From: Peromyscus leucopus
Lineage: Eukaryota > Chordata > Mammalia > Rodentia > Cricetidae
Reading direction: 5' to 3'
DNA: 64,000 bases
Assembly: GCF_004664715.2 (NCBI RefSeq)
Contig: NC_051067.1
Location: 67,722,982-67,786,981 of the forward strand
A program made the position numbers and the translations under genes. Position 1 is the stretch's first letter, and the number at the start of each line of letters is the position of its first letter. Positions 11,468-24,042 of this stretch are shown in pieces. Below the pieces are notes generated by a model. It searched no databases. It saw only the letters and a list, made by a program, of their open reading frames with translations, and was not told where the DNA came from.

Positions 11468-13521
11468 CTATTTCTGAGAGTATAAATGAGCGAAGTATCA
11501 CGTTAAGAAGTTTGGAGTAATCTCTGTAGGTTATGTATTAAATGATGAGGTGGATAATGTACCAGAGGTAATAGGATTAAAGGTTTTACAAGCCAACTTT
11601 GGAATTGTTATGAGATGCCTAATATACAGAATTGGGTAAACTTAAAAAATTGCCTCTGAAAAACCATGTTTCATACCTCATAAATATCTTTTTTTATCTG
11701 TTTGAAAGAATATTAATCTCATTCTGAAGGTACCATCTTTGTGACCTAGACACTTCCCAAAAGACCTCCAAATAGTATTGTTTGGCGATTAGGATTTAAC
11801 CATGCAAATTTGGGGGCTGGTACAAAAACATTCAATCTATGGTAAGGACTTCCACTTGACACCCAAACAGGCACACAAGCTAAGTATCCATGGAGAGATG
11901 CAGAGTCTGTGAGTCCCATCACACGTCCTCCATGAGGTTCAGCCTGTTCTTTTGTTCCAGGCTTTATCTTACTATCTTACTATCCCCAGAGATTTAATAA
12001 CAATGAATGCTTCTAAGGTTACATTAGTAACATATTTATATGCATCTATTTTTACAATTTATTCTCTTGTAACAGTCCCTAAAATATTGAACGTGGTTCC
12101 CATAGAACACAATTTTATTACAGCAATAAAATAATTTGCCTCCCCAAACATTTTTAAGTCATTCTCTCATTGCCCATATAATTCACATTCCATTAAATTA
12201 AAGCACAGAGACACAGGCATGTACGGTGATCCTGTGTGGAGTTGAGGGGAGTACACTAATTCTGAGTACACGGAGGGGAGACTGTCAAGCGCTTTTCCTT
12301 TGAGATGGCTCATTCACTCATTGGGACGCCAGTGTGAGTATGATGTGACAGAAACAACTAGAGAGGTGGTGGCAGTGGAACCAGGATTTTAGGGTCAGTG
12401 GACCTATGAGGTGAAGACAGGGTGATGGCAGAGTGGACTGAGACCCCCAGCATCAAGAACTTGTTTATGACATACCTTAGACTTGGCACAGAAATTACTT
12501 TGCAAAGATCAAATCCAGGGTCTTGCTCTACCACTGAGGAACTTGCCCAGCTCCCATTTTTAGAGGATTCTGTTGGCAGGGTTTCCATTTGGATGGAAAG
12601 AGAAGGCATCCAAACTGCTGCACTCCAGAGGTTTCCAGATGTGAAGTAAACAGAGGAACATTGCTGTTGATCCAGTGATGACAGCGGAGGAAGAGAAGAA
12701 TCATTCAGATAATTATAAAGAGAGAACTGTGTAATTTCCTATCTGGTCAGAGGGCTGAGAGGAAAGAGCCAGCCGAGGCCTCTGGCAGAGTCAAGCAGAA
12801 AGTGGGCTCCTGTTGTGGGAAAGGAAGCCAAAAGATTTGTAAACAGACTTTCTTTTAGGCATTTTCAGGTGCATTTTGTTGTTGTTTCATTCTGATTTCA
12901 CTAACTTGTGCAGCAAGTTAAAAAAAAAAGATTTCAGTTTTTAATCTTTCTTCTCTAAGGTAATAATTAAAGTGAGTGTTATCTGCTCATCAACACCTGG
13001 CGGCTGTTTGGCTCTATCTGTAGAGAAGGAAAATTCACTCATTTATGAATAACCTTTTCCCTGCTCTCATCCTTTAAGGTTGGGTTTATGACATGTCTGT
13101 GCTGTATGATTGGCGTGTGGATATTATATGTGCTGGGTAAGTGGTATGTGTCAGATGTGTAGTGTGTAGCATAGAGGCATGGTTTTATCATGTGTGGTTG
13201 GCATCTGTGAGTTGTAAGCTATATATGAAGGAGCATTAGGGGGACATAGGTAGATAGGGAAAGCAAAGCAGGTTGCCTGAGATGTTGGCTTCTTGTCCTG
13301 GGCGTTATGAGGAGAAATGGCAGGAAGGCACGGAGGTGGGTATCTAAGCAGGACCAATAGGGGGCAGGGGACACTGCAAAATGGCCAAGACTGGATCCAT
13401 TTAGGTCTCTCCCATCCTGAATGGACATGGCCTTCTCTTTCTCCGTTGTTCAGGTCTCTGTCTTTCCTGGACATTAAATTATTTGTCTAAACCGGGGACT
13501 GACCTCAGTGAGCCCCTAGGC
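11468..13521. other. Intergenic, largely single-copy
   Basis: No gene recognised. A small ID/B4-like antisense fragment lies at about 12508-12555 (tcttgctctaccactgag). A 107-codon minus-strand frame at 13151-13474 has no domain or codon signal I can trust. Confidence 0.45.
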
Positions 13522-13746
13522 CAGTGGTTCTCAAGCTGTGGGTAGCAACCCCTTTGAGGGTTGAATGGCCTTCTCCCAGGGGTCTCCCAAGACCATCAGA
13601 AAATACAAATATTTACATCATGATTCATAGCAGTAGCAAAATTACAGCTATGAAGTAGCAACAAAAATAATTTTATAGTTGGGAGTCATCACAACGTGAG
13701 GAACTGTATCAAAAGGTCGCAGCGTTAGGAAGGTTGAGAACAAGTG
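13522..13746 (+). mobile_element. URR1-type hAT MITE, copy 2
   Basis: Near full length with both termini: CAGTGGTTCTCAAG at the left and TTGAGAACAAGTG at the right, inverted. Internal signatures: cagtagcaaaattacagc, atgaagtagcaacaaaaa, gaggaactgtatc. Flanks CCCTAGGC and CCTTAGAT resemble the 8-bp nTCTAGAn target but match only in part. Confidence 0.9.
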
Positions 13747-13804
13747 CCTTAGATGATTACTGGCATACCCTACCTACCCTACTCCATTACATATGTGAGG
13801 TCTG

Positions 13805-14270
13805 CGTCATCTGTGAGTGTGTGTGTTAAGTGTGTGTGAGGTAGAACTGAGCTTGTATCATGTGTGGTTGGTGTCAGTGTGTGAGATGTATGCATGTTGA
13901 AAGATATGTGCTTGTATAGTTTGTGTGTTGTATGTATGAGGCATGTATGCTGTATGTGTGATATATGTGAAGTGTCTGGTGTATAATTAGAATGTGTATA
14001 TCATATGGGCTGTGTGGTTTGTGTATATGTGTGGTTTGCATACTGTATGGGATAGAAGCACACATGCATCATATGTGTGGTATGTGTTAGTGTATGCTGT
14101 GTATGTGAAATGTATGTGTTGTGTGTGAAGTAAAAGTATGTCTGTGTCCTTTGGTATCTGTGTGTGAGTTATGTGGTATATCTTTAGTGTGAATGAGATG
14201 TGTGTATGTTGTATACGAGATCGATGTGGTGCGGAGATGAGATATATTTTGTATGTGTGAGTTTGTGCTT
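13805..14270 (+). repeat. Degenerate TG-rich tract
   Basis: Several hundred bases of imperfect TGTG/TATG units with no clean period, the remains of an expanded and decayed (TG)n or (TGTA)n array. Minus-strand frames over it (threonine/histidine-rich) are artefacts. Confidence 0.8.
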
Positions 14271-14279
14271 ATGAAGTAT

Positions 14280-14671
14280 TGTAGCTCGAGTTTTCCTGCC
14301 TTGCCCACAGTCAGGACAAATCTCTCTCACCTTCCAGTCCCACAGCCGCTCAGACCCAACCAAGTAAACACAGAGACTTATATTGGTTACAAACTGTATG
14401 GCCATGGCAGGCTTCTTTCTAACTGTTCTTATAGCTTAAATTAATCCATTTCCATACATCTATACCTTGGCACGTGGCTTGTGGCTTACCGGTGTCTTCA
14501 CATGCTTCTTGTCATGGCAGCAGCTGGCAGTGACTCCCTCTGCCTTCCTGTTCTCTCAATTCTCCTCTTTGTTAGTCCCGCCTATACTTCCTGCCTGGCC
14601 ACTGGACAATCAGTGTTTTATTTATTGACCAATCAGAGCAACAGATTTGACATACAGACCATCCCACAGCA
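14280..14671 (-). mobile_element. ERV-type solo LTR, mys-like, copy A
   Basis: 392 bp bounded by TG...CA. Read on the minus strand it starts TGCTGTGGGATGGTCTG, includes ctctgattggtcaataaata with a poly-A signal, and ends GAGCTACA. Flanks AAGTAT (14274-14279) and AGGTAT (14672-14677) are a possible 6-bp target duplication with one mismatch. Related copies lie at 27795 and 29210. Confidence 0.75.
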
Positions 14672-14846
14672 AGGTATATCTGTGTGTGGTGTGTGTTTCT
14701 CATGTTTGTGTCCCCATGTCACATAGACAGCTGTGATGTCACCAGGTTTTGTTTTGTTTTGTTTTTTAATCACAGGGCATAAAGAAGGAATACTACTCCA
14801 GCCTTTACAAACAGCTATCAGTTACGGTATAAAGGGTTTAGCATTT

Positions 14847-14995
14847 GGGGCCAGAAAGATGGCTGATTGGGTAAAGGCATTTTCCACCAGCCTGATAGTG
14901 ACCCGAGTCTATTCAGTGGGATGCACGAGGAGGAAGGAGAGAATGGACACAGGTGTGGCATAAGTGTGCTTTCCCCACACATAAATAAATACAGA
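14847..14995 (+). repeat. B2-like SINE, sense, diverged
   Basis: Head ggggccagaaagatggctg and gtaaaggcattttccacc, tail ccccacacataaataaat. Confidence 0.6.
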
Positions 14996-15524
14996 AAAAC
15001 AGAGTAAAGAATTTAAAGGGTACACAGCTACCAGCCAGCCAATGATTTCAGAAAAGACACTGAAGGAGGTAATTATACAGAATGACTCACATGAGTTTAC
15101 TGGATGTGAATTTCATTTATCTCTTTACTGTTCCCACATGGAGCTGAAAGTTGATTATTCTCTCAATAAGAAAACAAATGGGGAGAATCATCAATTCTTA
15201 TTATGAGTGACCTCTTGCTAATATGCTTGTATCCATGCAACTTTAAAACACCAACATTGTCATTCTAATTCACAAGGCTTGCACTTCAGTGAGGTCATGG
15301 GAGTTCTCAGACACCTCAGGGAGCAGGAAGGTGTTGGGGGGGGGGGTCTTTAAAGCCACACAAGAGATACAATAGCCCTGATGCACTAAGACATTTTTAA
15401 AACTTCAGTTCACATGGAGGGCTTAGCTGCTTAAGCCAGAGTTATTCATAATGAAGATAATCAAATATCCGTATTCATTCAACAAGGGGCAACAGAACAT
15501 TCTCCCTCCTTTCCCATCTATTGG

Positions 15525-15531
<7 letters not shown>

Positions 15532-15595
<64 letters not shown>
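15532..15595 (+). repeat. (CT)n microsatellite
   Basis: About 30 near-perfect CT units continuing into pyrimidine-rich sequence up to the LTR at 15630. Confidence 0.96.
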
Positions 15596-15597
<2 letters not shown>

Positions 15598-15629
15598 CTC
15601 TCTTCTCTCTTGACTCTTTCTCTTCCTTC

Positions 15630-16137
15630 TGTAGCATGAATCTTAAAAGTTCTTATTAATAAAATCAAACCTGAGCCAGGTATTGGGGTGAATGCTGGAA
15701 GATCAGAGAGACATAACAGGCCACAGCCACCTCACCTCGCCAGTTCCTCAGCTGATCCTGTTTCCTCAGACAGGTAGCCTCTGAGTCCTCATCCAGAATG
15801 AATCTCCAAAGCCTGAAAGCTTAACCAGCTAAAAGCTTCTAGTTTCTGGTCTTCACACCTTATATATCTTTCTGCTTTCTGCCATCACTCCCTGGGATTA
15901 AAGGCTCACTTTCTGGGATTAAAGGTGTGAGTCACCATGCCTGGCTCTTTCCAATGTGGCCTTGAATTTACAGAGATCCAGAGATCCAGAGAAATTTCTG
16001 CCTCTGGAATGCTAGGATTAAAGGCGTGTGCTACCCACTGCCTATCCTCTATGTTTAATATTGTGGCTGTCCTGTACTCTGAGTCCAGATAAGTTTATTA
16101 GCGTGCACAATATTTTGGGGAACACAATACCATCACA
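15630..16137 (-). mobile_element. ERVK-like solo LTR with 6-bp target duplication
   Basis: 508 bp from TGTAGCATG to CCATCACA. Minus orientation: that strand starts TGTGATGGTATTGTGTTCC, has ctaataaacttatctgg as the poly-A signal, and contains B1-related segments (tgggattaaaggctcac on the + strand). The exact repeat TCCTTC flanks it at 15624-15629 and 16138-16143. A 6-bp duplication with TG/CA ends fits a class II (ERVK) solo LTR. It split a pyrimidine-rich tract. No internal genes remain. Confidence 0.85.
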
Positions 16138-16203
16138 TCCTTCATCTCTTCTCTTTTCTTCTTTCTCATCTCTCATCTTTCTTTCCTCTCTTCTCTCCAT
16201 ATA

Positions 16204-19096
16204 TGTTTCCATCTCTGCCTCTCAAGCCCCTTTGTTTCAGAAACTAAAATCCAACTCTGAAGCTCAATGATGGCCAATTTTCCATAGTTTTGCATTTGTT
16301 TCTTTCTATTTTTTTAACTAGGTGATGACCCACAGGTCTCTACCATCAGTAATAGGAATGTTTATATTGCAATCAATATGTCCACAAACATACATATATA
16401 TGTGCATTTTAATATTTGTTGCCAATTATCTGTTTAAGCTCCAGGCATGATTGCTCACATTTCTAGATAGCTCTGATGTTGAAATAATAATCCTCCTCAG
16501 AGTTGTAAGGATTATTAGACTATGGAATGCTTGTATAGATTCTGGTACACAGTATGGAGCTAGCAGGTGCTGTAAAAATATCCAAGTTGTGCACACATTC
16601 TGTTAGATATTATATTCAGTTGCTAATGTCTAATTTGACTACTTATTTTTGTGAACTAGTATCCAAATTGCCATACTGTTCTTACCCCTGTGTTGCTGAA
16701 GAATCCATTACAGCAGTTTCAAGTAAACACAACACTTTCTCAAACTGTTATCCCATTTTACTGAGTCTGGTCAAAGGTACACCATGTTCTCTGTGAAAGG
16801 GCAGTATGTAAGCTTGCTCATTTATATTTATAAAACCCTTGAGATGTTTCAAGATGAAAGAATGGTATTTACTGTTGTTATTGCCATCTAGCATTTTTGT
16901 CTGTTCTATTTCTGTGACTTAAGTAGCTACAGATCACTCTTTCAACATCTTCAATGTGTAGCATGGAACTTAGGTCTCAAAATATTAGAGTACTTCAGTG
17001 TGTGAAGTTCTTAGAAACATGCTGATTTAGTGTTCTGTATCTATAGACTATGCTGTTATTACTTTCTAACTATCAAACTCTTTTAAAAGGTGCCTCTTCA
17101 ATTATGGCTTAAATGCTTCCCTTAAATATAGAAGTCAGAGAGTTAGTAATTCTGATGCCTGCTTGCTTATTAGAAAAATGCAAAATGCTTCATAATGTCC
17201 TAAAGTGCTTGCACATCATAAGCCACAGAAAGAAAATATTGGGCTGAAGTCAATGTTCTTTGATATTTCTACATATGCACCTTCTTATTTGGCATTGTAA
17301 TGTCATATTGGAGACAATTTGCTGGTTTATTTGCAGCAGGTATAAATGAAGACCCTACATTGCTTTTCTCAGAAACCCTATTATAAACAGGTATCAACAA
17401 ACAAGAGGATGAAAGAACAGAATCCATGGTGGTTGAGGTTATGTTGCTAGGTGGTAAGGATCTGGGTCAGGTGTTTTCAGGCTGTTGGTGTTTTCTTCAC
17501 AGCATTAAAGAAAGCTCACCACAATTTGCAAAGTGCAAGGAAACCTTAATTTGATAAGGAGTGCATTGTCAAGACTGATGGTAGGCCACATGATTGGAGG
17601 TACTCAAAGGTCATTGTTTGAGACTTCCTTTTATGAGGTTCAAATGAAAAAGAAGTTGGGTTGCCAATGGGTATAGTTTGGGTATATCTATTCTGCTTGA
17701 CAGATTAAATTATGCAACCATTTCTCTACTGTGCACATCACTTCCTATAATGCATCTGATTTTAATTATATGTATGTCCAATTGTGCATAGGTATAAGAT
17801 AAGTAAGTAGGGTATTCTCCCTAAAAGTTCACTTGGGAAGACAGTTTTACCTGCCTTAGTACTATGTACCCCAAGACAGTTCAGGCCAGACCAGCCCTTC
17901 CATTCTTAGACTTGCACATCTGTCTAAGTTTGATGGTCATGAGACTAGGTAAAACTTTATTAGAGTGGGGTTTGTACACATCAAAATGCAGATGAGGGTC
18001 CTAGATTGCTAGCTACAGTGTTAGAGTGGGCTGTGTGCATATAATATGTGCAGGCAAGGGTCTCAGACTGACAAGTGCATTATGTGAAGGGTATGTGCAT
18101 AGCCCAAACCAAGCAGAGCTACACACTGCTAAGCTATTCCCTATGCTTTTCTGCCTCAGAAGTACTTCATTTGCTTTCAACTTCTCTTTATGTAATCAGA
18201 ATTTTAAGCAAAGTGGAACCCTGGGGAGTCATGCAATTATACACTGTAGTTTATTCCTGTAACAACAAGGGATAGTTTAGGGAGCAGAGATTATTCTTGT
18301 TTACATATAGAATTTGCTCTTGTATCTTTGAAGCATGGTGACAGTACTCAAATTGTGTCTCAAATGGGGATATGGCCAATGGTAGGTTGTTCATTCCCCA
18401 GTGGATTGCTACACACCCATGTACATATGGGCAGTATTAACTGGACTCAGGGAATTATAAATAACAATTAAAAAAGAACATGAATCTGTGAAGGAGATGA
18501 TATGGGGGTACTAGAACAAGTTGGAAGGGAGTGGTAGGTGGATATGATCAATGTATATTGTATAAATATAAGAAACTTTCAAAGGATAAGAAATTACAAA
18601 AACCTAAATTATTATGAAATATTTTTCAGTTGCTCCAATGATACTTCTCTGAATTCAATGAGTGGACATATGAGAGCTCCTGAAAACTTGATTAATAGAT
18701 TTTTTACAACTGAATTTTTATTTTCACAAATACACATTGACAAATTTTCATGAAAACCATGAAAAATAAAATGTCTTCCCAGTGTCATGCTTTGAAATGT
18801 TATTAGTAATCCTAACTATTTTTACTTTGGTGAAATGATCATAAAGTCATCGTGTTAAACTACAAACATAGGGTTTATACAAATGTCATTTTGGTGCAAA
18901 TTTTATCTTGGGATCTGGAATTGGTTTCATATTGTCTTGGCCAGCGATGAAAAATTGAAATTGAAGGTCTTGCCTTTGGTCTCCAACTGGTTAAGTGTGA
19001 GGGCTAAGAAGGTGGACCAAAGCCAAAGGTGCCAGACTTAGTGCTTCCAGGATCAGGACCAATAGTCACATCAGTCAATTTGTTTTCTTGTCATTT
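16204..19096. other. Intergenic, single-copy AT-rich block
   Basis: Nearly 3 kb with no repeat, RNA gene or exon that I recognise. Short open frames only. Pyrimidine-rich sequence (16138-16203) borders it on the left. Confidence 0.5.
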
Positions 19097-19425
19097 GAAT
19101 GAGAATAGCCCCCATGCACTCATGTGTTTTAATACTTGGTCCTAGATGGTGAAATTATCTGGAAAGGATTGGGATGTGTGGTCTTATTGGAAGTCGCGTG
19201 TAACTAGGGGTGGACTTGGACGCTTCAAAAGACTCAAGCCATTCTGAGTCTTTTTCTCTGTCTCCTGCTTGTGAATATATATTCTCAGCTACTGACCCAG
19301 CACCATGCATGCCTGCTGCCACATTCCTCACCGTGGTCATAGACTCCAGCCTTCTATAACTGTGAGCCCAAATAACTCTTTCTTCTATAAGTGGCCTTGA
19401 TCATAGTATCTTATCACAGCATCGC
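19097..19425 (+). mobile_element. MaLR-like LTR, sense
   Basis: Shows gaatgagaatagcccccatg, aaggattgggatgtgtggtc, gactcaagccattctgagtc, gtctcctgcttgtg, and the end aataactctttcttc...tcacagcat. This is a common rodent LTR-type repeat; the exact family is not assigned. Confidence 0.55.
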
Positions 19426-19429
19426 CTAT

Positions 19430-19787
19430 GGTGGTTAAGCTTGACTTGTCAGTTTGAGGGGATTCAGAATTACCATGGGAACAAATCTCTAGGCAAGTCT
19501 GTAAGGAGTTGTCTAGACCAGTGTAACTGAAGTAGGAAGATCTACCCTAAGTGTGGGTGCTAGCATTCTGGTCCTAGGGATCCCAGACTTAATAAGCAGA
19601 AGGAAGTGGCCTGAGCACCAGCATCCATCAGACTTTGTGTCCTGACTGTGGATACAGTGTGACCAGCGTCCCCTGCTTGTACCGGCCATAGTGACTATAT
19701 CCCCTAGAACTGTAAGACAAATAAACCCTTCCTTCTTTTGGTAAGTTTTTATCTGGTATTTTTGTCATGGTGAAACAATAACTCATA
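19430..19787 (+). repeat. High-copy rodent repeat, sense (family unresolved)
   Basis: Shows ttaagcttgacttgtcag, gaattaccatgggaac, ctaccctaagtgtggg, gtgtcctgactgtggatac, aagacaaataaacccttcc. Follows the MaLR-like element directly. Confidence 0.55.
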
Positions 19788-19904
19788 AATCACCTTTATT
19801 TCCATTGTAAGTCTGGGACAGTTCTATCAATGATGTGCTGAAGAGTGAGGTTGGGCAAATGGTATATTTCTCAAAGCCATTTATGTTTTAAGTGCAATCC
19901 CTAT

Positions 19905-19938
19905 AAAAAACAAACAACAAACAAACAAACAAACAAAA
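19905..19938 (+). repeat. (CAAA)n microsatellite
   Basis: Short AC-rich tetranucleotide tract, about 7 units, interrupted once. Confidence 0.85.
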
Positions 19939-20240
19939 ACCTCAACTTTTTGGCTCAAAAACACAATCCTAAAGTTAGCATGAAATTAATTGCAAGGGAC
20001 TAAAAATAACAAGGATATTTAAAAAACTTGAAAAATGGTAAAAATAAAAGAATCACAAACTTCACATTTCTTAACAATGTTCTCTTTGGATTATTTAACA
20101 TATTTCAGAACTAGATAAAGGTTCTGACTATGTAAGAAGTAATATCCCAAATGCTACTGTAAAATGACTTTGTGTGAATGTTTCCTCCAAATGTAAGGCA
20201 GCGGATTACCTGTGAGCCTGAAATGATAAGAGAGTGCTCA

Positions 20241-20424
20241 GGGGCTGGAGAGCACTTACTGTCCTTGTCAGACCTGGGTTTGGTTTCCAACATGCATCAG
20301 GCAGCTCTACCTGTAATTCCAATTCTGAGGGATCCAATGCCCCCTGACTTTTATGGATACCTGCATGTATGTGGTACACAATAACTCACACAGGCACACA
20401 CACATACACATAAATATATGTTTT
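20241..20424 (+). repeat. B2 SINE, sense, head deleted in part
   Basis: Starts ggggctggagagcacttac; then agacctgggtttggtttcc, gtaattccaattctgag, gatccaatgccccctgac, and a CA-rich tail (cacacacatacacataaat). Confidence 0.8.
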
Positions 20425-20439
20425 AAGAATGTACACAAA

Positions 20440-20582
20440 GCTGGGCATGGTGGTGTATGCCTTTGATCCCAGAACTTAGGAGCCAGAAGTAAGCAGATCT
20501 CTGTGAGTTTGAGGCCAGCCTGGTCTACAAAGTGAGTTCCAGAATAGCCAGGAGGACTACATAGAGAAAACCTGTCTCAAAA
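20440..20582 (+). repeat. B1 SINE, sense, with 15-bp target duplication
   Basis: Complete B1: gctgggcatggtggtgtatg, gcctttgatcccagaac, gaggccagcctggtctac, ctgtctcaaaaa. The exact 15-bp repeat AAGAATGTACACAAA flanks it at 20425-20439 and 20583-20597, showing a retrotransposition that landed just after the B2 tail. Confidence 0.96.
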
Positions 20583-20597
20583 AAGAATGTACACAAA

Positions 20598-21678
20598 TAT
20601 TTCACTAAATACTGTTCACATCTTAGGAAAGTTGTTTTTAAGGAAATGTGTATGTGTCTGTGTGTTAGAGATATAGAAACTATTAGACAGAAGTCTTAGG
20701 CTGTGAACCTGAAGAATAATCCACTACCAGTATGAGAAATGTAGCAACAGAGTTAGAACTGAACTTTAAAATTAACTCTGTGACTCTAACAGCATGAATA
20801 GCATTTTATCATGGATTGCCTTGCCAATATGAGTTGTGGAAAGAGTTAAAATTAAGCATAATGAAGCATCTTAGCAAATGCTAGGAACACATCTATAGAA
20901 AGATGGAATCTGGATTTAAAAGACTGGTTTGTTTCACTGTTTATATAAACTGGCATTTGTTCCAGTCACATTGCAGTTGAGATTAGTGTTTGCTTAATTG
21001 CTATAATGATTTCAATGGTTATTCACTATATATTTGGAGACAGGAAGTATCTTTTCTAAGCCTCAGTTTCCTCAACTGTAAGAAAGCCTCCCTCCTCCCA
21101 TTATCAAGGGGACGATTGCATTATCAAGCACTAGGTCCATAATTCAAAGGCCAATATGTTATTGTCTAAATTATCTCAATGAGGTTTCTGTTCAATAATA
21201 CTTTTACATTTTTTGTGGCTTTTGGTGGCAGATAAAAGCAGGTTTTTAAAATGAAGAGTTGAAAAAAGAAAAAATAAAAGAAAAGAGAACCTTAACCTGA
21301 GCCCCCTCCTGAGCTCCAAGGGATGCACACAGGCACATCCTCCACATGAAACTTTGTGGAGTTGAAGATTATTGTAAATGGTCATCTCCAAATAACCACA
21401 TTCCTCTTACTGTTTCTCAGGGACATAATGTTCAAGTTCTTTAACCGTCTACAAAGACTTGGGACTGAAATTGGGAATGTGGAGTTCTGCATTTTGACTG
21501 TCCCTGATTCATGTGAGGTCTTTATGTCTTGACTTGTTCTCCTTTCGTTTATGTAGCGAAGGAGCAATCCAATTATCCCCTAAGAGCAAAGTGAGAAAGG
21601 GGTACTTTTGTACTATTTTGATGAAGTTGTGATGAAGATGACTAGAATTTATAAAGGGATTAAAGACGTATTTTATGT
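20598..21678. other. Intergenic, no feature recognised
   Basis: Single-copy looking sequence; two short minus-strand frames (21176-21391, 21382-21567) without recognisable character. Confidence 0.45.
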
Positions 21679-22015
21679 GGGCTGGGAAGATGGGTCAGTG
21701 GGGAAGATGGCTCAGAGGATAAGAGCACTTGCATAAATAACTGAGTCCACATCCCCAACAGCCATGTAAAAACCCAGGCATGGCCATGCATGCCCATGAC
21801 CTCAAAGCTGTGGAAGACAGAGACAGCAAGACAGCTGGGTCTTGCTGGCCACTGGCCTAGTTCCAGGTTTAGTGAGAGACCTTGTCTCAAGGGAATAAGG
21901 TGATGAAATAGGACACCCACAGTGTTTCTCCGGTTTCTGCATGCATGGGTCCATGAAAACCCCCAACATGCATGTGCATATATATCAAACACACAGACAT
22001 GTGCACCCAGACATA
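21679..22015 (+). repeat. B3-type SINE, sense
   Basis: Shows gggctgggaagatgggtcag with a partly doubled head (gggaagatggctcagagg), then gtaaaaacccaggcatggcc, gtgagagaccttgtctcaag and a CA/GT-rich tail. Confidence 0.8.
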
Positions 22016-22246
22016 TTATGATTTTTCTCTTTTCTGAAATCACTTTATTAGTGGGGATTCTCCAAGTTAGCATCTATCATTTAAATCCAAGGAAGTAAAT
22101 AATCAACAACAGCAAAATTATGAAAATCTAGACTGCCAATTCCAAAGGATTTTGAAGGTTCTGATTTCAAAGCTCATAATATGAAAGGAGAGAACAGACT
22201 TCCACCACACATTCATGTAAGTATCCCTTACCAACACACATATCAT

Positions 22247-22247
<1 letters not shown>

Positions 22248-22279
<32 letters not shown>
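22248..22279 (+). repeat. (CA)n microsatellite
   Basis: About 15 perfect CA units. Confidence 0.95.
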
Positions 22280-22280
<1 letters not shown>

Positions 22281-23036
22281 AATAAGTAAATAAATGCTTC
22301 TTAAAATCCTGAATTACCTCTGCTCAGAAGAAAAATATCTTGAACCTATATATTTTAAAGTTAAAAGAATGTTGACAGGAATCTTCTACTGACAGTCTAT
22401 GTGCATATTGTAAAACAACATATCTGTTAGCAGAATAGAAATGAAAGTTTATCAGAACAAAAGATACAGTATTCAGCATTTTACCCCTTATTCATCTCAT
22501 GGTGGGACATGATGAAATTTCTCAACATTTTCAATGTGCATATGCCATTTTAGGATTATTAGGTGGATTAAATGAAATAATCTACTTAAGAGCTTCTTAC
22601 AATGCCTGGTAGGATTTGATAAGGGGTGACTACTGTGAGAATACTTGAGTAAATACATACTTTAAATGCAGATTTCATGCTGTCATTGTTCACATAGGAT
22701 TTCTAAATTAGAATGTTATATTCCTCTGGAAGTACTTAGTGAAGTAACAGCACATAGAGCAACCTGCATGTGGAATTCTACCCAAGCCAGCTTGCTAGCT
22801 CAGCTAAATAAAACCACATGACTACTACCAAGGAAATTGGTAACAGAATGAGAATTGTGACATCAGTCCTTGACTTGGGGAGGTAACATGCTGGGTCCCA
22901 TACCTTCATCTCCATCAAGTCTTCTATGGAGAACATTACCCTTTTCCATAATCATTGAAGGCAGCTTTCTTTCATAGTGTAGCTCCCTAGAGGATGGGCT
23001 TGTTGGAGAGGTTTTCTGATTTTTAGAATTATATTC

Positions 23037-23039
<3 letters not shown>
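22280..23039. other. Intergenic, no feature recognised
   Basis: Single-copy looking AT-rich sequence between a CA and a GT microsatellite. Confidence 0.45.
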
Positions 23040-23081
<42 letters not shown>

Positions 23082-23254
23082 TGTGTGTGTGCTTGCATGT
23101 GTACCCTCGCATGTTTTAGGACCCGCATGTTAAAGTTGGAGGACAACTTTGAGGAGTCTGTTTTCTCCTTTCACTTTGTGGGTCCCAGGCATAGAACTCG
23201 ATCATCAGGATTTGCAACAAGAACCTTTGCCTGCTGAGCCAACTCCTTGGCCCA
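23040..23254 (-). repeat. B3-type SINE, antisense, with (GT)n tail
   Basis: (GT)n at 23040-23092, then tgggtcccaggcatagaac, ttgcctgctgagccaactcc and ggccc. Confidence 0.78.
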
Positions 23255-23659
23255 ATTTTTCTGATTGTTGGCCATTGAAGGTGCCACAAAAGATAAACCT
23301 GAGAGGAGGGGCCAGTTCAGCCAGATGCTTCCTTGTCCACAAAAACCATGTATATTAGAGGGGTCAGAATTAAGCCTTGCTGCTGCCTTTAAGAATCGAA
23401 CATCTCTTAGATGGGATATTTAATCACGGAATGACCATGATCTCATTTTATGAAGATCTTGAAGGCTCATCCCTCTCTTTGTTGCTGATGACTGTCCCTC
23501 CTGGTAATTTCTTTTCCTATGTGTTTTGTGATCTTGGAGGATGCATAAGAGCAGCCCGTGTCAGTGAATTAAAGGCATGACCTTGTACACAGGCTTTTCT
23601 GATATGTCTGCCGATAGCCACAGGACTAATGCCATATGGCTAGCTAGAACCACACTGTC

Positions 23660-24042
23660 CTGTTCCATTCTGGTATGGTGATAAAACATCCTAACCAAAG
23701 GCAACTTGGGGAAGAAAGCATTCATTTGAGTTACACATTCAGGTCACAGTCCATCACTAAGGGAAGCCAGGGTAGGAACCCAGAGGCAGCAACCATAAAC
23801 GAACACTTCTTACTGGCTTACTCTCTGCCTTGCTTATTGATGCATGTTCAGCTATCATTCTTATACAGCCCAGGCCTCCAGTGCTAGGGATGGTGTTACC
23901 TGCTTTGGTCTGGACCCTCCCACATCAATGATCAGTCAAGACAGTCTCTCACAGACATGGCCATGGGTCAATCTAATATGGGCAGTCCCTCAATTGAGAC
24001 TCCCACAAGTGACTCTAGGATGGGTAAGGTTGACAGTTGACA
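23660..24042 (-). repeat. High-copy rodent repeat, antisense
   Basis: Shows ggtgataaaacatcctaacc, aaaggcaacttggggaag, ggtcacagtccatcac, ctggaccctcccacatc, tcaattgagactccc, gttgacagttgacaggc. Same family as the split element at 10682. Protein-like frames over it are not genes. Confidence 0.75.
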
